Part shown: in pieces, positions 1 through 10,349 of the stretch
Position numbering within the stretch: position 1 is the first letter of the stretch
Layout of the letters: every line of letters starts with the position of its first letter
Notes under the pieces: generated by a model
What the model was told of the DNA's origin: nothing
What the model saw: only the letters and a program-made list of their open reading frames with translations
Database searches by the model: none
Translations under genes and position numbers: made by a program
Source of the DNA: Fennellomyces sp. T-0311
Lineage: Eukaryota; Mucoromycota; Mucoromycetes; Mucorales; Lichtheimiaceae
DNA: 64,000 bases
Assembly (NCBI GenBank): GCA_025266875.1
Contig: JALLLT010000006.1
Coordinates: 310,001-374,000, forward strand
Direction of reading: 5' to 3'

Positions 1-2132
1 GAACGGCATTAAGACTTACATCGCAAGACAATACATTTGTGGAAATTGCCACAATGCACATATAGTTCGTTAGTGCTTTGACGTTTACACTTTGGCGAGG
101 TCAATATCTTATATGCGTCTTCCCAAAGCCAGCTCTCATTAATCATGCTTAGGATTTCCAATTTATGTTAATATTCTCTGTTCCACACGCCCTCGATTGC
201 TTCTGTATGGAGCCGACCTGATTTGGGCATTTTGATCTGCTGTACCAATATCTTCCAGGAATTTCTATACCCAAAAGTCAACTTCCCAATACCATCTGAT
301 CTAAACACGGGATTTTAATGAAAAGGGGGTAGATTATCATGACAGTAACAAAATTGAACCATTCCGTTCAACGGTTGTGACATGCGGTAAGTATCGTCAG
401 TCTAATGTATGACAAAATGCATATCACTTTGGAATGTGCGTGTATATGCGTATGTGTGTGAATAACTTTGGTAGAGAGAACTGAACATACCACTACGGAA
501 AATAAACTAAAAGCTACAAGCTTTGATTAGTTCATGGCCCGGAATAGTTCCGTTAAATATGATATTTCAGAATAATGGTATGATTACGGATCGGCTTTTG
601 GTAATCGTGGGCAGCGTGTGCGGAACCAACTCCGACAGACAGTCGTAACCAACTTGAAGATTGTTCCCGGTACCCAATTAAAGCTGATAGGTGTACGGCA
701 GAAATAAGCCTTTTGCAACAGCAGAAAATAAAGTTTAAAGTTTGAAAAAGAAGCGGAAAGATCGTATTATGGATCTACAAAACTCGAATTTTTTTTACAG
801 ATCTCCACGCTCTATGACGATGAATAACTTGTTATCGCACGTTGTTTATCCAAAATCACGAAATTTGGGCGTATGTAAGAAATGACGGAATTAAAATGCG
901 CTCGATCCCTTCTTCTTTTGGATCAGTCTTCTGCAATTAAAGAGTTGTTCTTGTGTACCACACACATGATGTAAAAGTAGTACCAAAAGTTGCCTATAAA
1001 CATGCGACTTGCTGTGCGACCCAGCTATTTTGCTCGTAAAACGTCAATAAAACAACATGGTATCAGAAGCACCTATTGCTTAGAGAGCATGGCCAAAAGT
1101 GGCAATAATCAGCAGAGCTTTCCAATTTTTGCATGTGATGTACTGGAAGAAAACATACACTTTTTTCTACAGAGCTCTTTTTTCTTGGCGCAAGACGTGC
1201 AGATGCCTTTCAAATCGAATTAGCCTGCAATGACGGTGAAAGTATATACATGTTTCTTGTCATTTATGTCCGGTTGACAACCACGCCAAGTTGTCTCCTC
1301 CGCCAATAAAGGGCGGGCCAGAAATAAAGTTTAACGAGTGGTAAAACGGTGATGTTTGTTGTTCATCGTGATCAAAAGAGAAAGAGCCGAACTCATCAAG
1401 AGATTATCTGAAGAAATTCCACTCCCTTTCTTTTTATTTTTGCACACAAGAATGCAGGTGTGTGCTGCATAAAAAACACTCTCAAGTATAATTGTGATGT
1501 TAAAAAAGGCGATATGATGTTTTCTTGCTCTATTTTTTGGGACAAGTGCGTCTTTGTTATGCATTTTACTTTTTACCCGTTATTGTTGTATAAAAGCGAG
1601 AAATGGATGCGATGGCAACGGGATGGGTAACCAATGTAAAAAAAAAATAGGTGTTACATTTAATCAACTTGAAACAGGTGATGCCGGTCAACTGGCCAAC
1701 CTACTTTGTCACATCTTTTTTTTCGCCACATGGAGAGAGCTGTTGTATGCATGCCGTCGAGAGAAAAATGGTATACTGTTTTTTTTCATGGAATGGTTTG
1801 GCGATATCTACATCGTTCAAATGCTGCCGGATCTTTAAATAGCGTAGACACCCCCCGGAGAGGGGTACACGTGAGCTTCTTTTTTACGCCACTTGTCTAC
1901 GATAGAAAAAACTTTTAACCCAATAAAATAGCCATGGCAAAGGAGAGTGAAAAAAGTTGCATATATAATATTTGCTCCTCTTTTTTTTACCTCTTTTTAT
2001 ACATCTTTTTCACACTTTTCTTTTTCTCTCTCTCAACTTATTTATTCTTTATCTCTTAAAACTTCTTTAACGCCACCCAAAACAGCATCGAATTTCTTCC
2101 TCTAGGCCTGCCTCGCGGCTGCCAAGACAAAG
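1..2132. other. Gene-free AT-rich stretch
   Basis: No open frame here resembles a known protein, and the short frames lack plausible splice partners. The right part (about 1960-2095) is pyrimidine-rich and contains TATATAATATT-like sequence near 1962; it probably holds the promoter and 5' leader of the kinase gene that follows. AATAAA motifs near 1304 and 1322 could be polyadenylation signals but have no assignable gene. Confidence 0.5.
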
Positions 2133-3737
2133 ATGCTACGCCATATCCAACAACAGCAACAGCAGCAGCCCACGGGCGCGACGATTAGCCATGGAAAATC
2201 AATCCATCGAGTAATATATATAAATATGCAACAAACAGAGCAACACGGATAACTGATATGCTCAAAAAAAAAGCGTGGTCTTACCGGAAGTAAACGTACT
2301 TCATTAGGAAACCTCCGTAAATCAAAGTCGTCCACAACGGCTGATAATCGACGTCGACAGTCGTGTGCTCGTAAAAGCAACATGATGGCTTTGGATATGA
2401 ATTTAAAACGTCGGTCAACTGGATGTCTTCGTCGACCGTCTTTGTTATCAACTGATACTGCAGTATCCACGATTAAAGTATGTTTCCCCTTATACACACA
2501 CAAACCCCCTTCCCCCCTAACACACAATTTTCTACATGATAGGAAAAATGGAAAGCACCTGGACGTTCAGAAATTCCAAATATTTTTGGCCCAGACTGCT
2601 TTTTAAAATATGAAGCATTGCCGACTCAAAAGACGTATAGCTTACGTCCGTACAATCCGAAAAAGAACGTTTCAAAGCGTCCATGGTTACCTGCCGGCAA
2701 ATGCCCGGAGATCCCGCAACTTCCGCCGTTGGTTCGATCGGCGAACGAATTTGAGCGAAAACTGCGTAGGGCGTTACCCAACATTCCGGTTTCTTCGCTT
2801 GACCCACATAACAAATATGGCGGCTTTAAAGAAATTGGCACAGGGTAAACAATCATTACAAAAAAAAATTCACTTGTACATATTTGCAGAGCAAAAAATA
2901 ATTAATTACTTTTTTTTTAATTAAACGAAAAAAAGAGTCAACGGTTCTGTTGTTGGCGCCATCCACCGGTACAAAAACAACATTGTCGTAGCTATCAAAC
3001 GGTGCCGCTTACATCCGGATGCGGAATATCGGGCGGCGATCATCCGTGAGTTACGTATCATGGCAACAGGCCACAACAATTTGATCCGGCTACGCGAAGT
3101 ATCATTGTGGCGTGACGATGTATGGATTGCCATGGACTTGATGCGCTGTTCAGTATTTGCCGTCCTTTGCAAACGTGGCCTTCCAGAGGATTATGCGGTT
3201 TACATTGCATGTGAAGTTTTAAAAGCACTCGACCATTTGCATACCAAAGGATTTATCCATCGTGACATCAAATGCGAAAATTTGTTGTTGGGTTGGAACG
3301 GCCAAGTCAAATTGGCCGACTTCGGACTGGCTACAAGAACGAATCGACACAACTGGGAACGATTAGGTACAAGCAAATGGATGGCTCCAGAAGTTATTCG
3401 GGAACATCCTTACGATGAAAAAATCGACATGTGGTCTCTCGGCATTACCCTGATTGAAATGATGGATCGTGTTCCTCCGCACTACCTTATCCGTGATGAT
3501 CTCCAGCTTTTTGAAGCTATTTTGTCAGAACCAAGCCCAACTTTTGTCTATAGCTATCCAACAATGTATATGCGAGGCTTGGTCGCTTGGTTATTGGATA
3601 TTCAGCCAAACACTCGCCCCACTGCACGAGACGTCCTAAGAGAAATCGATGCTCATGTGCAATCCAAATTACTGCGTTGTTGCTCTTCCACGGACTTGGC
3701 CCGTTTTGTTCATTATGTCTTGACATCTCCTACTTAA
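2133..3737 (+). CDS. PAK/STE20-like serine/threonine protein kinase, without visible CRIB domain
   Basis: Four exons (2133-2210, 2274-2477, 2543-2844, 2936-3737) give 461 codons. The first exon is Gln-rich and the second basic. The kinase domain starts in exon 3: the glycine loop IGTGVNGSVV is split by intron 3, followed by the lysine in VVAIKRC, catalytic HRDIKCEN, DFG, the activation-segment end GTSKWMAPE and the DMWSLG motif. This combination is typical of the STE20/PAK group, which usually acts below Rho-type GTPases in polarity and MAPK signalling. PAKs normally carry a p21-binding CRIB domain before the kinase; none is recognisable in the roughly 200 residues here, so it may be a CRIB-less paralogue. 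The start is the first ATG in frame with exon 2; exon 1 is the least certain. Substrates cannot be inferred. Confidence 0.8.
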
Positions 3738-3757
3738 ACCCCCTCCCTTTCCTCGTA

Positions 3758-3758
3758 A

Positions 3759-3788
<30 letters not shown>
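3758..3788. repeat. (TA)n microsatellite
   Basis: An almost pure AT dinucleotide run just past the stop codon of the kinase gene, within its likely 3' untranslated region. The rest of the 316-bp interval up to 4053 is AT-rich spacer between two converging genes, with no gene visible. Confidence 0.8.
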
Positions 3789-3789
<1 letters not shown>

Positions 3790-4053
3790 AATTTTCTTTT
3801 TTTTTGCCTTTTTTAACAGTTCTGCAGCTGGACGAATGACCTGGCGTATGATTTGAATATGTCACACCCGTCTGACCATGTTGTTTTGCATCTGCATTCC
3901 AAAGTTGTCTGCCTATTTTGTAGAATAAACTACACTTGGTTGGTTTTGGCGTGCATAGTATAATAATATTATTTAGAAAAGAGATGCTTGGTAAAAAAAA
4001 AAAAAGAAAAAACTGTACACTAACAGGGAAAAAGAGAAGGAAATAAAAGGAAT

Positions 4054-5676
4054 TTACAGTTCAGAGACGTAATTGCCTATCAGAAAAAGGAAGTTAGCCA
4101 ACTTTCCTAACGATTACTATATGAACGAACTTACCGGGGAAGATGCCAGTAACGCCATGCAGGCGACCAGTCCACCAATCGTTCTGATCCGGCGTCCGTT
4201 CGATCAACTCAATTTTATCGTCTTTCCGGAAACTCAAATCGCCTTCTGTTTGAGCATCATAGTCGTACAACGCGACGACATACTTTACGGATTTATTTGC
4301 AATGGGAGGAGGAGGAGGAGGTGAAGGGCCCGACCGTGAAGTTGAGCGTTGATGATAGGAAGGAGTTTCGGTAGCTGTCTTGCCAAAAGACATTGGAGTT
4401 GAATCGATGGTTGTACCACCTGGTGCACCATACGCTGGAGGAGGCGCCGATGATCCGGCATACTCTTGCTGCTGTCTTAAAGCGGCCCTTTCCTTTAACG
4501 ATAACTTTGAATTGCTGGCACCACCCGAAGCACTGAGCCAAGCCTTGCCACCTGATTTCAACAAATCTAGATTCTCCATCTCGGCACGCATATCCCGCTG
4601 AGAGTTGCGCCAGTTCCATCCGTCTTCGATCGTCATTTCGTGCGTGATAAAGTGTTGCGAGTTGGCGTTGATAAGCTCGTAGCAGCGTGCATAAATCATG
4701 CCGTAGATCCTGCATTGTAAAAAGTAGAATTGCTCAAACACAGGTTCGATGAATTGCGCCTTTAGATGGAAAAACCGCGGTAATTCTTGCTTGAGCATGT
4801 CATTGAGGTATTCGTAGTCTTGGGTTGCAGTCTCGAATTGACTCTCGACCTTTTCCGTGCTTTAATAATTTTCCCTTTTTTCCGCCTCGCAACACAAACC
4901 TTAAATATCTGCTTTTCTTCGTTGAAGCTTCGCTCTTCCTTGGCTTTCAATTTGTTCAATGCTGCTCGATGGCGGTCGTAATCGATCATTTTGTGGTTGC
5001 GCTTAACCATGGTCTTGCCAATGATCTTCATGATATCACGTAATTCAATCATGGGTCGAACCACTTCGCGGTCTAATGCATCCTATAAATCATTCGATTA
5101 AAACAGATATATTCCCCCATTTTCTTCTCTCGGCTTACTAGTTCTGGCAACACCTCATCTCGGCAATACGCCATTGCCGCCTCAGCATCATTGGCTGCCT
5201 GGGAGGCAGCAGCCGGAGTTTGTTGAAAGCGACGCTGCACTCCGCCTTGCTCGGTGGCCTGCACGCCCAGTTGAGTGTCGTAGATCACCACCAGGAATGA
5301 AGCCATGGATGCTTGGTGTGTCAGCAATGCTGCGAGAAATACACGTGTTAAATGCGGTCAAGCTTGTTGTCGTGCCAACCCAATTTACCCGAGATTGAAT
5401 CGCGAAAAGCTTCGGCGTCCTTTTCAAACTTATCGACAACCTTTTGCAGGTCATTGAAGCGCTTTTCAAGAGAAAGAAAATCTTGGTCTCTCGTCACTAG
5501 GTGATTGTTTAATGGGTGATATTTCAGATGTTTTGTATGCTTTTTTTTCACCTTCTGACTTTTTGGACAGAATTTGGTGCGGGAGCCGGTTTACAGCTTT
5601 TTGAAAGCCCTGCAGAGAGGATATCAGTTTCATCAATTTCAATTGTCATGGAAATAGGAGTGACCTTCCAGCTCAT
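4054..5676 (-). CDS. hob1: Amphiphysin-like BAR-SH3 protein (Hob1/Rvs167 family)
   Basis: Seven exons on the minus strand (5676-5665, 5609-5552, 5496-5389, 5329-5139, 5082-4900, 4849-4135, 4076-4054) give 429 codons, all phases fitting. The product begins MSWKGFQKAVNRLPHQ, the hallmark N-terminal amphipathic helix of fungal amphiphysins. A BAR domain follows (about residues 20-240), ending near QDYEYLNDMLKQELP. Next comes a Pro/Ala/Ser linker with a Pro run, then an SH3 domain (ALYDYDAQTEGDLSF, DWWTGR, GIFPGNYV) that ends at the stop. BAR proteins bend and scission plasma membrane at endocytic sites, and the SH3 binds Pro-rich partners such as WASP. The first coding exon is only 12 nt and the last 23 nt. 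The gene converges on the kinase gene. Confidence 0.93.
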
Positions 5677-5867
5677 TGTTGCAAAGTGTGAAAAAGAAGA
5701 AAGAGAGCCAAGAAAGCCATAACGAAATCCAGAAGGTTAGGATGACTGACGCAAGGTGTAAACTCAGCCGGGCCGAACTTTTTCGCCCCGGCAACACACG
5801 CACACATCTGCCATGATTTATTTTCTGCGCGCATGGCTTTTCAACTTAAAAGGCGCAGCATGCACCA

Positions 5868-5888
5868 AGCAGCAGCAGCAGCAGCAGC
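5868..5888. repeat. (AGC)n trinucleotide repeat
   Basis: Seven AGC/CAG units in the 303-bp spacer between the BAR-SH3 gene start and the stop of the next minus-strand gene. It is outside the inferred coding exons. Confidence 0.8.
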
Positions 5889-5979
5889 GTCTCCACCTTT
5901 CATTGTTGCGAATAACGAATACGGCGCGCAGAGATGTGGTCCAAAATAGACATGGGTTTTTATGAACCCCATGAGCTTT

Positions 5980-6619
5980 CTAGGTGGGGATGGTATTGAA
6001 GAAATGGTACACCTCATCCTCGTCCATCATGGCAACGTGTGTGTCACACGTGCTACACTTGACTACGTAATATGGTTCCTCTGGTTCCTGTGCCCCTTTC
6101 CGTCGGTCTTTGTATCGATAACGCTCGGTCTTGATGACACGGCAGTTGGTCACGAACATGGCCCGGTATTGGTTTTGATATTTCTCATGCCTGCAATTTG
6201 GCTGTGCTCAGCAATCGATGCCAAGCCCTAACCTTCCCCTCCCTCCCTTTTACCTTTGACAATTGTAACACAGCGTCGAAAAGCATAATGGGCAGGTGAG
6301 AATTGCATCTGTGCTTGTTTCGTTACGTTTCTCGGGTGGTGCAGCCTCTGTATATTCATCATTAAGCCTCCCTTCACCTCCGTCCACCTTGTTTCTTTTT
6401 TTTTTTACTTTGAATTTGCTTGATCACCCATGCTTCGTCTTGATCGTCCATTTGCGGATCATACAGCAGATCGTCTTGATTCGGAACTTCTTTTGCTACT
6501 TTCCAAAAGCATTCAGTTGTAATCTTTTGAATCGGTGGTCGCCACTTACGTTGATCATCCTCATCGTCTGTATCGAAATAGATGGCGTCGTAGTATTCTT
6601 TTTTCCGACTGCTTGACAT
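5980..6619 (-). CDS. E2F-associated phosphoprotein (EAPP)-like zinc protein
   Basis: Four exons (6619-6550, 6498-6409, 6347-6254, 6190-5980) encode 154 residues. The acidic N-terminus contains YFDTDDEDD, followed by LLYDPQMDDQDEAWV, the signature of the EAPP family. The C-terminal half has CPLCFSTLCYNCQRHEKYQ, then YRAMFVTNCRVI, then VVKCSTCDTHVAMMDEDEV and FHFF-like VYHFFN, giving paired CxxC motifs that should bind zinc. Animal EAPP is a nuclear phosphoprotein linked to E2F-dependent transcription; the fungal role is unknown. The exon 2/3 junction is the least certain: I used the GTAAAA donor after QIQ, giving a 61-nt intron. The gene is divergent from the V-ATPase subunit gene, with 239 bp between start codons that must hold both promoters. 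Confidence 0.85.
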
Positions 6620-6858
6620 TATTTTCTTGTAAAGGGAAGAACAACAGGAAGCGGACCTTTTCGATATGTTTTTTTTTACATGCAATATGCTTCTATGTCT
6701 ATAAGCTCAACTCTCCTGCTGCATGAGCGCTAAGACAAGAAGAAAACATGAAACAGTAGTGAGGGGCTCGATATGCGCCATTGAAATCATTGAAACGCCG
6801 CATACGCCTTGGTCGAGTTCACCTGCCCTTGAAACACGCATACTCTTTCCACGATATA
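6620..6858. promoter_or_regulatory. Shared divergent promoter interval
   Basis: A 239-bp interval between the start codons of the EAPP-like gene (minus) and the V-ATPase subunit F gene (plus). Both promoters must lie here unless they reach into coding DNA. No strong TATA box is obvious; this is inferred from gene arrangement only. Confidence 0.5.
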
Positions 6859-7451
6859 ATGTCAGGTGGAACCTCTACCAACAAGGACCGTAATTTCCTT
6901 GCCGTCATTGGCGACGAGGTAAAAAGCTGCCTCTCTTTATGTTTGCAATGCAATTGATGTATGCCCTGGTTTTCGTAGGACTCTGTCACTGGCCTTTTGC
7001 TTGCGGGCATTGGCCATGTCAATCAGCAACAGAAGCGAAACTTTTTGGTCGTTGATGCCAGTAAGCAATTCTTTTCAACCGCTGCAAATGGAAACTAAAA
7101 TATTGTTCCTTCTCAAGAAACACCGTTGGCCACCATTGAAGAGACGTTTACTGAATTCACGCGACGAAAGGACATTGCCATCATCCTAATCAACCAACAC
7201 GTATGTTGCACGCACGCAAACACTGACAACTGTCGTTAACTGCTGGGACTTAGATTGCCGAGGATATTCGTGAACTTATCGACAGCCATCAAGCAGCGTT
7301 CCCGACGGTGCTAGAGATACCCTCCAAAGATCATCCCTATGGTAACTTTTTTTTGAAACACGCAAGGAGAACCGCCGACTCAACTCATTCTTTTATAGAT
7401 CCTGAAAAAGATAGTGTTTTGAAACGCGTCCGACGACTCTTTGGCGAATAA
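6859..7451 (+). CDS. VMA7: V-type proton ATPase subunit F
   Basis: Five exons (6859-6918, 6979-7060, 7118-7200, 7254-7341, 7399-7451) give 121 residues, the usual size of this 14-kDa subunit. Recognisable segments are [21 protein letters not shown] at the N-terminus, [17 protein letters not shown] in the middle, [16 protein letters not shown], and [17 protein letters not shown] near the end. Subunit F sits in the V1 sector on the central rotor stalk beside subunit D, and is needed for ATP-driven proton pumping into vacuoles and endosomes. The exon phases (0,1,0,1) are all consistent. The gene converges on the NOT1-like gene with 174 bp between stop codons. Confidence 0.95.
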
Positions 7452-7625
7452 GTGTATGTGTGTGTGCATGGTCCCTTTTTTTTCAAACCAGGAGTTGTTT
7501 ATATATATACATAGAGCTAGCGTTCTATTAAAGATACAAGGGTTGGGACTTCTTAAGTGGTGCTTTTGATATATCTAAGATGATGCCCGCGTTAGTCTTA
7601 AACAGATGGCCGAGTTTTGCTTTGG

Positions 7626-10155
7626 TTACCTGGAAACATTGTCGAATAGACGCTCGATATCTGGAGCACATCGGATGAAATCATGATCCCAAAAGCCTGG
7701 ACTCTTGATCAGTCTGATGAATGTAGCCAAAAGCCCCCATGGATGCGGTCGGTTCACGATAAGTCGTTCCAATAGTACCCTGCATGGCGCTCGTCAGTTA
7801 CGGGATCAAACGGTTTAAAGTGGTTGGCTACCTAGTGATCTGTTCCTTGATTGGCTCTGGCTGCGTCGCGAACAGATGTAATAATGCCCTACTGAAGAAT
7901 TGGGTATGGTTGTTGGGATAGCGCAAGTGATCCGCGCATGCGTTTAACAGAATATATCGACCTGGGATGCAATTAGCTTACGCTGTCGATACGTGTAAAC
8001 GCCATCAATTATTACCTTCCGGAGACATATCTGTTAGTAAGCGCTTATACGCAACAATCGCCGGCGACCCCTTGATCGACGCATCCGCAGTCTTTGCACC
8101 AACATACAGCACAAACGCACCCAGTACATCGGGACGATACACGCCATCATCCATGACATACTGCAATGCCATGGTATGGAACGATTCATGCTGCAACTGG
8201 ACATAATCATCAATCGCACCACGGAACTCGTCGCTCAAAACTTCGGTATAATTTGCAACCAAGGCCGGATCCTGCTTGAACTCTGGCAATTCATCCATGC
8301 GCAAATCAGGAGTAAAGGGATCGGGCAAGTACATGACGCGAGGAAAGGCACTCAGGATCAAGTTCCTCAACTGTATGCACGAATGAGGAACCACTTGAAC
8401 AAATGTCATGTAATGCTCGCTCAAGAACTCCGGAAAGTCATGCAACAACACCACCAAAAATCGCAAAGTGCCGCGATAAAACTGTCTGGTAGCCTTTTGC
8501 AGCACCCTTCGATCCAGCAAAGGTCCCAGAAATCTCAACAGCTCCAGCAACAGCCTTTGACATATCATCCACCCCTTTTGTCGATCATTGCCTGCCAACA
8601 GCTGAGGCATAAACGTTCGATGCGAAATCAATTGCAGCCATGAGAACGCAAAGCCGGGGAAAGTGGTCGGTCGTAGCGCGTAGAGCGCATCGCTGTACAC
8701 TTTCAGGACTTGGATCGACTTGATCTTGTTGAATTCGCTGTACAGCGATGAGAGTATTCGCAAAAACGCCTTTTGGTTGAAGTTCATTCCGCGTTGCTCG
8801 TGATGGTGCGCAAGGACAAGAATCACCACCGAAAATGCCCGGCCGGCAATGGATATCGCGTCGTGTTCATCCACAAGAGCCATGTAGGCAACCAATTTGG
8901 CGTACGCATCAATTAGCTGCATTGTCCGATTTTGGAACGATGAGCTAAACGATCTGAGTGACAGGAATTGATCGACACATGTTTCTGTACATAATCGAAA
9001 AAAGAAGCTTTGGCCGTTCTTGTCTTGCGTCGTTGCCAGCACCTGTATCAAATGATCTGTAAGCATGTGCAATGGATTCAGTCAGTCCCTCTAACCTTTT
9101 TGGCAAAGTGTCGATAGATGCGTTGATTCGTCATGGAATGCTGACATAACCTTGTCCATTCCGCCAACAGCATCCGCAAGCTCAAACAATCCATGCCATG
9201 TTTCTCGATGGTCTCGTAAGGTGCCTCGGCTCTTCGTCGGATGTCATCCAGTAACGCTTGGACACTAATTCCACATCAGCTTTGGGAGAGAGATATTGAC
9301 GCGGACTATTACCTCGACGGTGCTTCTTTTCCCAATTCTAGCAAGGCAGCGATCGTCAATGCATGATCTTCCAGAAACGTCACTGGCGTGGATGGCAACA
9401 AGCATATACTCAGCAGATCAGCGGCATACTGGGCTTTGTGTGGGGGATTCTTGACGTCTTTGGCTAGTAATACGTCGTAGTCCTCCATGGGTATCATCTC
9501 ATGTCGCATAAGCATTGCAATGACAGGTGCATTGTATTTGCGCTAACGCCGTTCGATCAGCTTAATCAATCAACCGATCCTACCCTTATTACCTCATCGT
9601 TGGAATACACAATCCATGTCATTGTCTCCTTTTCGACGTCGCGCGATAGCTCAAACAGAGATTGTAAAAAACCCGTGTATGCTTCGAACGCAAACGCTGT
9701 GTTGCTCTTGTACAACATGTACACCACTTTCTCCACAAACGTCAACAAGGTCTGCATGGGTCTGTCACTCCTTGAGATTATGAGCGGAATCTGCCGCATT
9801 CGTAAACAGATATCATGGTTGGGCGGTAATAGTGCACACGTGGTAATTCCCGATGTTCGAATGAGTCGATCGAGTTCGAGAAGTATTTGCTATTATAAAC
9901 AAAAACTCGATCAGAAAAAAAAAGGCTGCATGCGTTGGCTTTGGATAGCTTGCCTCCAAATTCATATCTGTATGAAGACCGAGTGGTGATCCGTTCATAA
10001 AACTCGATGCTGCGGTTGCATGTTATGACACAAAAGGCTTTTCTTAGTGTTTTTTTCTCACCATTTTCGGTGAATCGCACAGTGGGCTGCTGCTGTGGCT
10101 GCTGTTGTTGACCGTTGAATGCACTGTTTTGATCAAACATGTCGTAGAGCCTCAT
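7626..10155 (-). CDS. Short NOT1 (CCR4-NOT scaffold), C-terminal modules only
   Basis: Eight exons (10155-10062, 10009-9954, 9889-9593, 9542-9313, 9264-9096, 9042-8016, 7961-7832, 7779-7626) encode 718 residues. The sequence matches the C-terminal third of NOT1: [99 protein letters not shown], then [18 protein letters not shown] to the stop. This region docks the NOT2-NOT5(3) module. Normal NOT1 is about 2,000 or more residues with N-terminal and MIF4G domains; here the frame is closed by a stop seven codons before the ATG, and Sec24 ends only 194 bp upstream. The 30 N-terminal residues are Gln-rich. Intron 2 appears to use a GC donor (GCAAGC). The junction before exon 6 is ambiguous between two AGs. 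Confidence 0.85.
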
Positions 10156-10349
10156 GAGTTTGTTGGACGTTTAGTCGAAAAAAGTTACAAAACAAAAAAA
10201 AATGAAGGTGCCTGACTTATTATAGTTTCGGGTTACACAGCGCCATGAAAAATACAAAGGTACTAAGTGTTTTTAATATCTGTAAGCCCAATAACTCGCC
10301 GATGACACCAAGTGATCGTGCTTCTCCCGTTCAATCTGTCAGTACGGTA

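Noticed and set aside
990..1918. Several 60-95-codon frames
   Set aside because: AT-rich, overlapping in different frames, with no conserved motif and no exon linkage.
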